A stretch of DNA of 64,000 nucleotides from Ehretia macrophylla (taxonomy: Eukaryota; Streptophyta; Magnoliopsida; Boraginales; Ehretiaceae), in contig CM075770.1 of the NCBI GenBank assembly GCA_037974665.1, positions 7,886,501-7,950,500 on the forward strand, given 5' to 3'. The position numbers and the translations under genes are program-made. Below, piece by piece: positions 14,101 to 26,189 of this stretch. The notes under the pieces were generated by a model that saw nothing but the letters and a program-made list of their open reading frames with translations, did not search any database and was not told the DNA's origin. Each line of letters opens with the position of its first letter. The first letter of the stretch is position 1.

Positions 14101-14316
14101 GACACACAGCTATGAGTATGTGAGATGATACCTAGAGCTGCTGCAGAACTCATTGAGCTTTCCTCGGCTAGAGAAGATGATGAGAGCAACCTCAGCATCG
14201 CAGAGAACAGATAACTCATATGCCTTCTTGAGTAGCCCATTTCTTCTCTTAGCAAATGTCACCTGCCTGTTTATTTTGTTCTCTATTCTCTTCAGCTCAA
14301 CTCGACCTCTCCCCAT
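8163..14316 (-). CDS. SEPALLATA-like MADS-box transcription factor (LOFSEP, SEP1/2 type)
   Basis: Type II (MIKC) MADS factor that would bind CArG boxes in floral-organ tetramers in the nucleus. Eight exons on the minus strand: 14316-14132, 12050-11972, 11371-11307, 10878-10779, 9827-9786, 9615-9574, 8866-8730, 8250-8163. Sizes 185, 79, 65, 100, 42, 42, 137 and 88 bp with GT/AG borders give 245 residues. Exon 1 encodes the MADS domain ([20 protein letters not shown] onward). Exons 3-6 encode the K-box ([26 protein letters not shown]). Exons 7-8 give the C-terminus, ending GYVPGWML, the SEP motif. I chose the conserved ATG at 14316; an in-frame ATG lies 33 nt upstream. Position RGKLNEF has Asn where SEP proteins usually have Tyr. 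Intron 1 is 2.1 kb. Resemblance is closest to TM29/FBP9-like SEP proteins, from memory; the subclade is less certain than the family. Confidence 0.95.
8467..8578 (-). mobile_element. tRNA-derived SINE in the last SEP intron
   Basis: Read on the minus strand it has a box A-like TTTAGTCCAATGG, a box B-like AAACTCGAGTC and an A-rich 3' tail toward 8467. It is flanked by near-matching TATCTTTTCCCTTT (8453-8466) and TATCTTTCCCTTT (8579-8591), plausibly a target-site duplication with one T of slippage. It lies within intron 7 of the MADS gene, in the same orientation as that gene. Confidence 0.55.
13921..13943. repeat. (CA)n microsatellite in SEP intron 1
   Basis: A run of about eleven CA units is followed by CCCACATATATATAC. 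It lies in intron 1 of the MADS gene, about 200 bp from its donor site. A (GT)n run of about 8 units at 11433-11448 lies in intron 2. Confidence 0.8.
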
Positions 14317-14331
14317 CTCTCTCTCTCTCTC
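14317..14331. repeat. GA/CT repeat in the SEP 5' leader
   Basis: A short CT run (GA on the sense strand) sits immediately upstream of the MADS start codon. It is in frame with the upstream ATG at 14349 and would encode an ERERE-type extension if that start were used. GA-rich leaders are common in plant floral regulators; any function here is inference. Confidence 0.6.
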
Positions 14332-15029
14332 AATCTTGATCTTTTCCACTCTTGGTTAAGAGATGAACCACTTTTAGTAGCGTATGTATGCTGGAAGGTA
14401 CCAAAAAAGTGTAGGAGAAAACAGTGGAATGAAAGAAAGAAAAATATGGAAACCCTGGGGCTGTCTATCTTTGGTACTTTGCTCTATTTGGTCTCAATGC
14501 ATTCACTACTATATCTTAAAATCCCTTGTAATGACTCGTTGTAATCAAAGATTTTGGTACGAATCATGACTTCGAACTTTATTACACTAAAAAAAAAAGT
14601 TCCCAGGTTTTCTTTTATCACTGCAATCAACCTGAAACTTTATTAACATTTACCAATTTGAAGAAGACCAATAAGCTCCTATACATCCAATAGATTCCAT
14701 TGGTCTTCTGAGGCTCTGCTTTTTTTATACATGGCTACCAATTTGAACTTTAGAGTACTTAGAGCTATATCTATGTATGTATTGATCTTCTGAGGCTCTG
14801 CTTTTTTTTGTATTTTGGGTAAATTAATGTAACACGTCGTGATGTCCAGTGAATATTGAATACCTACCTTTGTCTTGAATTTGTACACGTGTCGACTCCT
14901 CATTAGAGGGCTTTCGTAGACTGTGGGAAAAAAACAGAACCATGTAACCTAAGGTTAAAAAAAATCTAACAGTAACTGCATGGATAAACTTTGATATTAT
15001 CAAAACTGAAAGGTCAAAAAAAAAAAAAA

Positions 15030-15735
15030 ATGGGAAAAAGACATTGGGGTTCCTTGTTTTTTTGCTTAAGATCAATTAGGTTCCTTAGTTTTTTTTTTCC
15101 TCTCAAGTCCTTCCGTTAGTTAATCGTTAATTGAAAATGGGTATTATGGTCATTTCATGCATTAAAAACATTAAAAATATATATATATATATATATACGT
15201 CACTTCAGTCACCCCACCCCACCCCACTACCAAATCCCAAACCCTAATCCCCAGCTCCAATCACGCTACCCTCACCCCCACCAAATCAAAAAACCCCTAG
15301 CCCTACACCTCGCCATTGACCCAACCCCCACCCTCAAATCCAAAACGAATTCCCTACCCCCAATCCCGTGTATGTGTCAATGTGTGATATGTGTGTGTGT
15401 CTTCGGTGTGTATGTGTGTGCAGTGTGTGGTTTGCGTAATTTGTATGTGTTATAGATAATGTGTATACAGATAAAGAGAAAGAAAGAAAGAGAGAGGTGG
15501 GTGGGTGCTATACTATGGTGGGGGTGAGGGGCTAGTAGGGTAATTGGGGTGGCAATGGAGGTAGGGTTTGGGGTGGGAAGTCGCTATTGGTTGGTTCATT
15601 TTTTTATTTTTTATTTTTTGTAAATATGCAAATGATAATACCCCAAATCCGTTAAAATTAACTACAAAAATTATTTTGAGGGACCTAGGAGTAAAAGGAG
15701 AAAAACTGAGGGACCGATATAGTAGTTAATTGTGG
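15030..15735. repeat. Possible MULE-like repeat with G/C-rich core
   Basis: The outer parts carry loosely inverted phrases: GGTTCCTTAGTTTTT with TCAAGTCCTTCCGTTA on the left, and the complement of GGTCCCTCAGTTTTT and TAGGTCCCTC on the right. This is reminiscent of MULE MITEs in plants. The core contains an (AT)n tract, a CCCCAC-rich block, (TG)n and a GGTGGG-rich block. No clean target-site duplication was found, so ends are approximate and the call is weak. Confidence 0.3.
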
Positions 15736-18295
15736 TAGTTCTTTTTTGGATCATGACTTTTAAAGTTGTTGAATGGACATGAGAAACTACTTGTATCACA
15801 TTCAGTTGATAAAAAACAAAAAAACAATTTTATCTGATTTTGGAGGATAATGTAGGAGGGAAAAAAAAAAAAAAATCTTACGATAGTAAGAGGATCGATG
15901 TATCATATCATATATGAAAAAAGGGTTTATAGGAAATGGTGTCAATAAACAATAATAGTTTTTAGGCTTAGGTTTTTAATATAAGGAGAAATTTTTAAAA
16001 TGATTTGCGTAAGATTTAAAATGATACGCGACAGATATGTCACGTATCAAGGTTAATTTATATATCTTGTATTGCTGATTGTTGCCATGTGTTATTATAT
16101 TTTCAATTTAACATCCTTCAATAAGTTCCTTTTCTTAAGGTGGATAACTTTAAGAATCCCTAGGAGGATGTTGTTACAAGACAGGTAGTTCTTAAAACTG
16201 AAAAAAAAAATTTATGGAAAGCAAAAATAATATAAAGACAAAATAGAAAATATATCAAATGCTTGCAACAAGAAACTTAAAATGTATTACTAGATATAAA
16301 AAAGAGGTTTTCCCTTAAATTTGACCATAGAAATTATCTATAGGAAGAGTTAGGACAAAGAAACCTATATCTCAAAGTCTAAGGTAATATTTCTATGTTA
16401 TATTTTAGATCTATCTTTTGAATTCATTTTTTTTTCATGAAACAAGTAATCGTCCATATTCTCAACTTTCTCAGTTGCCATTTTCTTAAAATAAGCTTGA
16501 TAAATAAGACAATAATTTAACAAGCTATTAAAAATTTGTACTTCTGTCGAAACTATTTGAGGGGGATAGTTTTGAAGAAGACAAATTAAAATGATGACAT
16601 CACCAATGTTAGCAAAAGATTGCTTCCTAAACCCTATTTATTTTAGCTCATCTAAAAACATGCATGCTCATATATATTAGAAGCTATATAGATTCTTCTA
16701 CATTATATTAGAAAACAAGATACGTTTGTAACATTCTTCTGAAAAAAGTTGGAATGTGTATACAACCTATAAGTTTAAGCATGCATCTATCAAAAATCAA
16801 TAGAATTCAAGGGTGGATCTAGGATTTTTATTCAGCGGGGTTAAAAAACATTGAACTGAGTACACTTATATATAGACAATTTTTTTTCAGTGGGAGCTAA
16901 AATAATTTTTTAGCAAAAAAATACTTTAAAAATACATACATTTTTAAAAATATAGGTCAAACTCACTCGTTAATAGCTTTACTTTTGGAGTCAGTAGAAG
17001 TTGCAGCCCCCGGCCCTTTAAATCTCCTAGTTGGATATATTCTGAGTCTTGGTATATATTCAGTATGTATGACTTTTCTAAAACTTTGCCACAATTTACG
17101 TTACTTGTCTATTTGTTGAAAATTCATATGGGAATCATACTAATTAATTATAGGTATTCAGTTAAAATTACACTATCTTACCCAATATACTCTATCTGCC
17201 AAATTCTTTGTCTTTTATACTTTATGGAGTTCATTTTTGCAGTATTTGTGCAGTATTTGGTGGTTATTTATCGTGCTTTTAAATTAAGTTGCAAAAAATG
17301 CAGACAACTATATTTACAATATAGATTCTAATTCTAGTAACCTTACACTTAAAGGTCACTTTTAGAAAAATAAAATAAAAAAGAAAAAAAACTAGTTTGA
17401 TGAAAAAAGTGAATTTTGGTCAACAAATTACTGAGGAATATTTAACATTTTTTTGGTTTACAAAGTTTATTTCTTTTTGCTATGCAAGTAACCTATTTCA
17501 TTCCACATCAAACACCAAATACAAAGAGGGTGATTGTTGAGGATGTTCTTTGTACTGTGAACAGTGATGACTTTTTCCTTGGGTTTTTTCATTTTTTCGT
17601 CATAATAAAAATCAAAATTGTGATTCGAATTTAAAATTTTTTATTATAACAAGTTTTTACTTGATCCTTCCACCCAACTCTTGAAGGACCGCTTGCCTCT
17701 CTACATTCAATTATATCTCGGACGTTTACTGATTGGACAATTCAGTTCGTATTGTACATTCATGAAAACTCATATCATTTGTCCTTTTCGTTTGGTGAGG
17801 CATAGAGACACACAAGTGTGAAGAAGCCACTAAAATGGCCAACATCAAATGATAGTGGTTTAAAACTACTGTATATATAGCATTTGTGTCGTCACAGATT
17901 TATGAAAGTAAAAATGTGAAATGAGTCAGCCATTTGATATTTTGTTCTTTGCATGTTCGCTCTAAAGAAGAGGGGGCACTATGTAATCCATGGTGGCTTA
18001 AATAATTTTTTTTTTGGCTTAAATAAAAAGTTAAAAAATACACTATTGAGTGCTTTAAAGGTTGATTTATTGGCGAGTGGACATTATGATTCTTCTTAAG
18101 TCTTGGAATATAAATTCAATCAAGTTTGGTAAAAGATTTCTAATAGTAAACCATTTAAAATCATTGTTCTTCAAACAAATGGTCTGATTTTCTTACCAAA
18201 GAAATAAACTTAACTTGATTTTTGTCCTTTTATTTTTTATTTTTAGAGAAACAATGATTATTGTCTACGGTGCATCTTATCTGAAGGGAACACGT

Positions 18296-18470
18296 TTTTT
18301 TTATTGTCATGGTATGATTGTCAGGCGCCCTCCTCGTTCCGCCCGCTGGCCTATTAGGATAGTAGCATTCGGGTTTTGCCGTCCAATTGGAGGAACTTAA
18401 ATTTCCAGACCTCGACATTTTCAAAAGGTCATGGCATAATTTTTTTTTTGGAACAACGGATTTCATTAAT
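18296..18470 (-). other. Unidentified coding-like island (minus strand)
   Basis: A GC-richer block in AT-rich DNA. On the minus strand it reads MSRSGNLSSSNWTAKPE and continues through CYYPNRPAGGTRRAP without a stop. A T-run and AT-rich sequence flank it. The composition looks like a fragment of an exon or of an expressed repeat. I do not recognise the protein, so no function is proposed. Confidence 0.3.
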
Positions 18471-19859
18471 CCAAAACAAATTATGGCATAATTTTCTGGA
18501 TATATTAACCCCAATTAGCATTTTTACTTTATTAAAGTATTGATATTACTTCGACCAATGATTATTTACCCTAGTTGGAACACTTGGATGATCTTGAGTA
18601 TAGATAATAATCTCACTTTCCTAGTATTGCATTATACATTATATCGAGTATTATTGTTTCTTGTGGAGTTAAGCATTGTACATGGACATGAATTCAAGAT
18701 CTTTGTTAACTAGACTATGATATTATCTTAATTAATTGATCATATCATTTAAAAGTTTAAATTTTTAAATAGGTATTACTTATACTATTTATCGTCTTCA
18801 ATAGAAGTTTCAACAAGTTCTCTCCACCTATTACATTAATTGTTCACGGAATAAATCTTTGAAAAGAAACAATTCGAGTTTTGAATTCATGACCATATAA
18901 ACTCTAGTTAGCAGTACTATTGTTGTCTTGTACTCGTGTAACTCGTGAGCATTATTATTTCAAAATTGATGAGATATGTCCATGAATAGTTGTTTCCCTA
19001 TTACTTTATCTAATTCTTATACACTTTAATTTCTTTGTTTTGCTATCACTTCAATTCCTGATTCACTTTTCTGTGAAATTAATATATAGATTTTCAATGA
19101 AGAATAAGGACGACATATATAGATCCTACATAAAAATTTCATCTACTGAGAAAAAATTAAAGAGAGAGATTTAATAGAGAAAGCAAGAAGATAACTTCAT
19201 TAATTCTCCTTAAATAAAATTAGATACAACCGGTGGTCGAGTTTTGCGGGACCCAACTAATGGTTGGGCTCCTAAAAAGAAGTTGGATACAAATTAAGAA
19301 GACAAATCCAAAACTGTTGCTTGATTTAATTTATTTGAGACTCCAGTGAAATTGTTGTTGGATAAAATCAAGAAGCATACATTGTGTTTTTCATTTTTGA
19401 TTCCTCATACCAAACACAGGGGAAAAAATGATTTTCCTTCCTCAAAAAATGGAAAAAAGTCACAATGTCATTTTCATTACCAAATTAAACATTATTACGC
19501 AACATATAAGAAAAACGAGTTGTTCTTTTTTATGATCATACCAAACCAAAAGAGAGGAATATATATTATCTTCTTTCCATTATAAAAAGAGTGTCCATTC
19601 TTCTTTTACACCGTCGTATAAAATTTATTTTTTTACATGGTTAAAAAAGAAATTATTATTTTTAAAGATGATTTATTCCCCTTTTAAACCCATAGTATCG
19701 AATTAATCTTTCACGTAATTAAGAACTTATTAATTTTCTCTTTCATTCTTGTTAAATTTTCTTCACTATAGGGAGTAAGAAATTTTTCTGTCTATTTAAT
19801 AAAAATATCATCTTCAGGATGTTTTTTTTTCTTTTTTGTGGGGGGTTTTTTTTTTTTTT

Positions 19860-20110
19860 TTCTGTCGGATTTTTTGTGAGGGTTTGGTGAAGAGCATTTG
19901 CGCCACCAGAGGAAGTGTTCGCGTTACAGTTGTCAAACAGTAATGTCACAGTAACTGTCAACGTGTCAGCATATGAGTGGCCAGGAGTGCAATCTCCTTG
20001 CTTCTTGGGTAGCGCGGACGACAGAGAGGTAACTTTAGTAGCTTCCGTACAAATCGAACAGCAGTCCAAGGCCTGCGTACTGCACATGCTCTAGCAGCAG
20101 AAGATACGTG
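19860..20110 (-). other. Unidentified GC-richer island with open minus-strand frame
   Basis: A block of near-balanced base composition within AT-rich DNA. Its minus strand is open from about 20087 for over 80 residues (MCSTQALDCCSICTEATKV and onward) before running into a lysine-rich low-complexity tail encoded by T-runs. It has five cysteines near the start and no domain I recognise. It could be a gene fragment, an unannotated leader or chance. Confidence 0.3.
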
Positions 20111-20975
20111 TCTAAAGAAGGTTTAGTTTTCGTTTTCGTACATGATGACAAAAAAGAGAGGACTTTTATTTTTTGGTCAGCATAAAAAAGAGAAGACAAT
20201 GATTTTCATATATGACTTGCGCAGTTGTTCAAGGTGCTCTAAATTCGGGAAACAAGAGAACACTTAGCGATGACAGCGGAAAGGGGTTAAATCAGAAATT
20301 CAAGCATATGAGATAAATAACAAATTTGATGATAAAATTGATAAGGTATTAGTTAGAGTTAGTTTGTATAATTAGTCGTAAAAATCAAGTAACTTGGTTG
20401 ATTTTTTATACTAGACGTTAAAAAAATTCGAAACTAGAAAATCTATTATTAGTTAAATTTTAGCATCTTATTGTGTTAGCTTTTCATTTTATTTTTGGGC
20501 TCTTTTGACATTCAAATTGATTCTTTTTTATTTTAGGTTAGTTTTCTATTTAATTTAATTTTTTTTTTACTGCTTTCTAAGTAAATGATGTTATGGGTGT
20601 GGATACCCACAGTTTTTTGGATGCTTAATAGTTATGGTTATGGTGAGTGATTTTTAAACTCGTTAGGTATTTGTAACGGTTTTTGTTATAGGTTATGTTA
20701 AACGATTATAATTATATAAGGTTATCCTTTTCTTTTTTTTTCAGTTCACCAATCAAATTAAATTTGACGACATCATTTATTTTTACTGAGTTTTATCTTG
20801 CCTCTCTTAATTTTATGTAGGGGAGATCTTATTTTAGATAATGAATCTAAAATACATGAGATTAGTTTATTTCCATGTCCTTGGGAATGAGCTTATTTGT
20901 TAAATGACTAAAATGTCAAAACATAATATTTCACACAACATAATGTACATTATTATCTTAAATATAAAAATAGAC

Positions 20976-21007
<32 letters not shown>

Positions 21008-22395
21008 CTTAATAAATAATAAACATAATACATATAAACAAAAGGGATAATAACAAAAGGGCAATCATGTCATTTTATATAAGTCATTCCCAATGTACTC
21101 TAGTATACTAACTGCTAAATATGGGTTTAGAATCAATACATCATTTTTATATTCATTCATAGAGGATACCAAGTATGACAAACTCATTGTAAAGTTTATT
21201 TCATTCCCTAACTCATTCCATCCATATCTAAATTCATTATGAGATATCGATTGCCACATTAGGGGTTCCTATCTCTAGGATTACAAGCCTCCATACCTTC
21301 ATACTTTCTAATAAATACCCCTATTAATCGTATCTTAATACATCTAAACTATGTCAAATAGTTCTCTTGGCTCTTACAAAGGAAAACAAAAGAACAATTC
21401 TACAAAGGAAAAGATATTATAATGTATAATTATTTCTTTTTAGACAATTTAATTACTATCTATAGGAACCGGCCTTCACCATTTGATTTTTTTTTTCAAG
21501 ACCCTTAATTGATGATGATATCCAATTAATTCTAGTATTCAACTTTATTGTCTCGAGAGATTTTTCATCAAAATATTATAAGTAATGTTTCTACTCTTTG
21601 AAAAATTCTAATTACTTTATTGCTATAAGATATTACTTACTCGTTTGTATTTCTTTAAGCGTTACACTCACTTTTTTATTTTTTATTTTTGTAACTCCTA
21701 ATGGATTACCTAATATTTGTGAAGTTAAGAATTGACTTCTAGATTTTGAAGAAATATGGGGGTTGAAAAGATAATGTGATAACTTAAATATCAACTGAAA
21801 GATGACTTTTTGGGATATGGAGTTCGACATGTATGCTTGGTCCACAATGTATTCTTTAATTTCTTATTCTTGGTGGTAATGATAAAAAAATTGTCTCATA
21901 TATTTTTCATGCCAAGAATTTGTTCTGATAAATCGATCTTTGCATATTCATTTTTAGTGCTAGGAGGGGAGATTCTCTATCTAGATCAACAAAAGAAAAG
22001 TATTTAATGCTGCACATTATTGGAACAAACCAATAAGAAGTATGTTCTCCTAAAATAACTAATAGCTAGAGAAACCCCAAAATGTCGGTTGTAATGGTGA
22101 ATAGTGACTTATTTGGTCTTTTATTACAAATATTATCTTAGCCTTTAACTAATTTGGAGATTGTGTTGGGACAAGTCTTTAAGGTATAATATGACCATGC
22201 TTAAGATGAATTTTTTATCCGAAACAAAAAAAAAAAACCAAGAAACAATATTTACCACACTATTATATTATATGCTCCTCTCAAACTTGTGGTCCAAAAC
22301 AACGTCAACTCAGTATGGAACAAAATATATTCGTTCTCTTGTTCCTCTATCATGGAGAAGGAGCGATATAATTTACTACTAGTGATATATATATA

Positions 22396-22521
22396 TTTTT
22401 TTCTCAATCAACAAAAGGTAATTCATTTCAACAACTCAAAATACATACAAAAAATGTGTGGAGGGATGAAAGCTCCCTGATAGGTACCTCAAAACTACTT
22501 ACAACAAAATGAATTCATTAA
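22396..22521 (-). mobile_element. Old LINE, 3' end (segment 1 of 3)
   Basis: Read on the minus strand this is a typical plant L1 3' terminus: AGGGAGCTTTCATCCCTCC, then TTTGTATG, then GAATTACCTTTTGTTGATT, ending in a short A-run that reaches about 22396. It stops exactly where the CACTA element begins and continues beyond it at 40131 as the coding end of LINE ORF2. That continuity is the best evidence that the CACTA call is one element. Confidence 0.75.
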
Positions 22522-22539
22522 CACTACAAGAAAACAGCC

Positions 22540-23060
22540 TTGAAACTACCAAAAAATGGCGACGAAAAAAAATTTGGTAGCCATTTGCAACAACTGACGA
22601 TGAAAGGGCGACGAAATGAAATCTTTTGTCAACGTTTGGTGGCTAAAATGTGCAAAAAAAATATCTTGCTGGGAAAAGTACAAATGGTCGCCATTTGGTA
22701 GTCAAACAGCGACGAAATAGCGACAAACAAAGATAATTTTTATTAATTAGTTATTGATCGCCATTAGGTTGTCAAATGGCGACCACATGGCCACTGTTAT
22801 TATTAATTTTTGTTAGCAGCTTAATTACCAAAAATAAATTATAAAAAATAATTATAAAATAGAAAAAAATATAAATATGGTATCCATTTGGTCGCTATTT
22901 AGCGACCAAATGGCGACCAAAAATATAAATATTTCTTTAAAAAATTGAAAAAAAAACAAAAGTTAAATAAATAAAATAAATAATTATCACCCTTAGGTCG
23001 TAAAAGGGCGACCCATACGCGACAAATATCATTTAATTTTTTATAAAAAAATTATGAGAA
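22540..23060. repeat. CACTA left subterminal repeats
   Basis: Multiple direct and inverted copies of short GC-richer words (GGCGAC, GCGACGAAA, GGTCGCCATTTGG, TTTAGCGACC) stand out from AT-rich DNA. They mirror the array near the right end (39480-40115). In this superfamily such words bind the transposase; the binding role here is inference. Confidence 0.75.
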
Positions 23061-23071
23061 AACTAAAACAG

Positions 23072-24660
23072 TTATAAAATAAAAGAATTAATTATATCAA
23101 ACAAATTCTATCTTTTGCATGATAGTTCTTAGCCTCGTGTGCGACAAAAAGTAAAATTTTGGTCTCCAATGGCTACGAAGGGGCGAGGAAATATCCATGT
23201 TCATAGAAAGTTAGGTTGATTTAGAACATAAGAATTAATAATAACAAATACATTATAAGTTTGTGGAAGATCTATTTTTTTTTGATTGAAAATATATTAT
23301 AAAGTTTTCTCAATTGTATGAAGTTGTAGATATTTAAGATATTAGAGTATGAAAATAAATTAATGATTAATAATTCTATATTCTAATTAACAAAAGTAAA
23401 ATTAATGAAATACAAAGTGAAAAATAATAAAAATTTTATCATTGTCATTAGTTTTTTGCACATTAAACAAATTCTAATTTCGCACTAACATCAATGAATT
23501 AGTGTAAATTGAAGAATGACTATAATAAAAGATAATATTTAGCTTAGAAAAGTTATTTAAAACAAAAGAATTGATTATATGAAATAAATTCTATTTTTTG
23601 CATGATAGTTCGTAGCCCCGTGGTGCCTATTAGCCACCAAATAGCGACAAAAAGTAAAATTTTGGTCGCCCTTTGATCTTCAATGGCTACGAAATGTCCA
23701 TGTTCATATAAAGTTAGGTTGATTTAGAAAATAAGAATTAATAATAACAAATACATCATAAGTTTGTGCAATATCTATTTTGTTGTGATTGAAAATATAT
23801 TATAAAGTTTAATTAACGGTATGAAGTTGTACATATTTAAGATATAAGAGTATGAAAATAAATTAATAATTAATAATTCTATATTCTAATTAACAAAAGT
23901 AGGATTAATAAAATACAAAGTAAAAAACAATGAAAATTTTATCATTGTCATTAGTTTTTCGTACACCAATCAAATTCTAATTTCGCATTAACCTCAATGA
24001 ATTAGTATAAATTGAAGAATGACTATAATAAAAGATAATATTTAGCTTAGAAGAGCTATTTAAAATAAAAGAATTGATTATATGAAACAAATTCTATCTT
24101 ATACATGATAGTTCGTAGTCCCGTGGTAGTCATTGGTCACCAAATAGTGACAAAAAGTAAAATTTTGGTCACCCTTTGATCGCTAATGACTACGAAAGGG
24201 CTACAAAATATCCATGTTTATATAAAGTTAGGTTGATTTAGAACATAAAAATTAATAATAACAAATACATTACAAGTTTGTGGAAGATCTATTTTGTTTT
24301 GATTGAAAATATATTATAAAGTTTAATTAATGGTATAAAGTTGTACATATTTAAGATATAAGAACATGAAAATAAATTAATAATTATATATTCTAATTAA
24401 CAAAAGTATGAATAATGAAATACAAAGTGAAAAACAATGAAGATTTTATCATTGTCATTTATTTTTCGCACATCAATCAAATTCTAATTTAACACTAATA
24501 TCAATGAATTAGTGTAAATTGAAGAATGACTATAATAAAAGATAATATTTATCTTACTTAAAATAAAAGAATTGATTATATCAACCAAATTCTATTTTTT
24601 GCATGTTAGTTCGTAACCACGTGGTGGCCATTGGCCACCAAATGGCGACAAAAAGTAACT
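23072..24660. repeat. Tandem array of about 480-500-bp units inside the CACTA element
   Basis: Three units plus the start of a fourth. Each contains AAAAGAATTGATTATAT, then TTGCATGATAGTTCGTAG, a GCGAC-rich block and AATCTATTTTGTT-like sequence. The TTGCATGATAG landmark recurs at about 23117, 23599, 24102 and 24600, so the spacings are about 482, 503 and 498 bp. Each unit carries a subterminal-type word (AAATAGCGACAAAAAG), so the subterminal region appears to have been amplified as a block. Confidence 0.75.
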
Positions 24661-24671
24661 ATATACTATAT

Positions 24672-24674
<3 letters not shown>

Positions 24675-24733
<59 letters not shown>
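24675..24733. repeat. (AT)n microsatellite
   Basis: About 59 bp of alternating TA at the right edge of the 480-500-bp tandem array within the CACTA element. Confidence 0.9.
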
Positions 24734-24736
<3 letters not shown>

Positions 24737-25084
24737 TTTAAATTAAGTTAATTATACTTTTTTAGAACCACTAAATGTAATGCCTATACATAAGTAATTA
24801 AACTTGTGGTTGGTTAACAAAAAATTAATACAAAATAAATAGTAGCTTTTAAATAATATAAAATATATTTGTAAAAAATTAATATAAAATAAATAGTAAC
24901 TTTTAAATAATATAAAACATATTTGCAAAAAAATAATATAAAATAAAATTTAGTTTTTAGATGAGACAAAAGTTTCATATTTAATAAAAAATAATTAATT
25001 TAAAATTTATTATAACACTATTAAAACCTAAATAAATAAATAAAATAAAACTAAAATAAACCTAAAAACTAAATAAAACCTAAA

Positions 25085-26030
25085 CCAAGCTCTTCAAGTT
25101 CTCTCTCTGCGGTCTTCCTTGCAATCCAAAAAAACCCTATTTTTACCCCCCCCTGCCCCCCCATGGAGGCGCCACCTGTGCCTGGCCAGTTGCCTGACGG
25201 CTTCCCGCTGTTAGGCGTTGACCAGGGAAGACAGCCGACGGCATAACACCACCTTGATGCTGTGCGATAGTACCACAAGGTGCTATAGCCCCATGCTGCA
25301 GCGCTTCATATGGCCTTGGCGCAGCCGCCTGCGCATCAGCCTCACGCTGATGCCCAGGTGGGGCTGCTGTACCCAAAAACACTACGGCGCAGCAGGGGCC
25401 AACTGTCGTGCCTTCCTAAGCGAGGCAGTCAGCCCCAACTGCGCCATCGTCATGGGCATAACAGCCCCACACTGCTGTGCCCCAAAAGCTCTCCACGCAT
25501 CAGCCAAGGGCTAATGCGTTTCCTCCATTGCCATCGCTACACCACTCAACGGCGTCAATCCAGGCCCTTGCAGCTACTGCTCCCACGGAGGTCATCAAGC
25601 CAGTTCCTCCAAGAGCGTGGGAAAAAAAAAATTTTATTCGGTAATTTTTTTTGAACAGCCTTATTTAATTCCAGTTTCTGGAAAGTCATTTGTGTATTGC
25701 AATGAACCTGCATTTAATTTGTTTGGAGATGAGATTGATGTGTTGGTTGAACCGTTTAGATATGTTATTGTTGAGAAGTTTAATCGTATGCCTCTAATTG
25801 CAAGGATTCGTCGAACTTTTTCAAAACTTGATTTAGCTGGTGCTTACAATGTGTTATGGATTGATTATAAACATGTTATGATTAAGCTTGCGAGTGAAGA
25901 GGGCTTTAAAAGGTTATGGAATAAAAACGAATGGTTTTTTGATGGTCAAAAGATGTGTACGTTTGAATGGAATCTGTATAAAGCTATTGGAATCTGCGAT
26001 TTGTTGATGGATTATGTTCGTCTAAACACC
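25085..26030 (+). pseudogene. Decayed DUF4283 (LINE ORF1/gag-like) sequence inside the CACTA element
   Basis: A GC-rich block (25090-25620) abruptly follows AT-rich DNA. It encodes proline/alanine/glutamine-rich sequence such as MEAPPVPGQLPDGFPLLGV, with stops at several positions and at least one frame change. After an A-run at 25622-25631 a second frame carries FNRMPLIARIRRTFSKLDL, DYKHVMIKLASEEGFKRLW and EWFFDGQKM, which match the DUF4283 fold common in ORF1 of plant L1 LINEs and related proteins. No zinc knuckle follows. It is probably a captured or inserted fragment and no longer coding. DUF4283 is by pattern only. Confidence 0.55.
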
Positions 26031-26101
26031 GTAAGCCTATATTTTTAGAACAAGCAGATGGACTGAAACTAATGTTGAATGGATCCAGTGACTTTCAATC
26101 T

Positions 26102-26188
26102 AAGTATTTAAATGAGTAATGTTGTTTTCTAAGTATTTAAATGAGTAATGTGGTTTTCTCAGTATTTAAATGAGTAATGTGGTTTAGA
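26102..26188. repeat. 3 x 29-bp tandem repeat
   Basis: Three adjacent copies of AAGTATTTAAATGAGTAATG followed by a T-rich end, differing at a few positions, within the CACTA cargo region. Confidence 0.8.
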
Positions 26189-26189
26189 G

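Larger units (their letters stand above)
14350..22395. other. SEP upstream region and intergenic DNA, no recognisable gene
   Basis: This should contain the promoter of the minus-strand MADS gene in its first one to two kb; no TATA box was assigned. Further right are an (AT)n tract (15178-15197), C-rich and then G/T-rich low-complexity DNA (15200-15560), a repeat-like stretch beginning GGGTGGATCTAGGATTT near 16810, an (ATA)n microsatellite (20976-21005) and two GC-richer islands listed separately. No K-box, MADS or other domain was found. Confidence 0.5.

Noticed and set aside
25069..25382. Gly/Pro-rich minus-strand frames in the GC-rich island
   Set aside because: Shadows of the decayed plus-strand DUF4283-type sequence; high GC removes stops in several frames.
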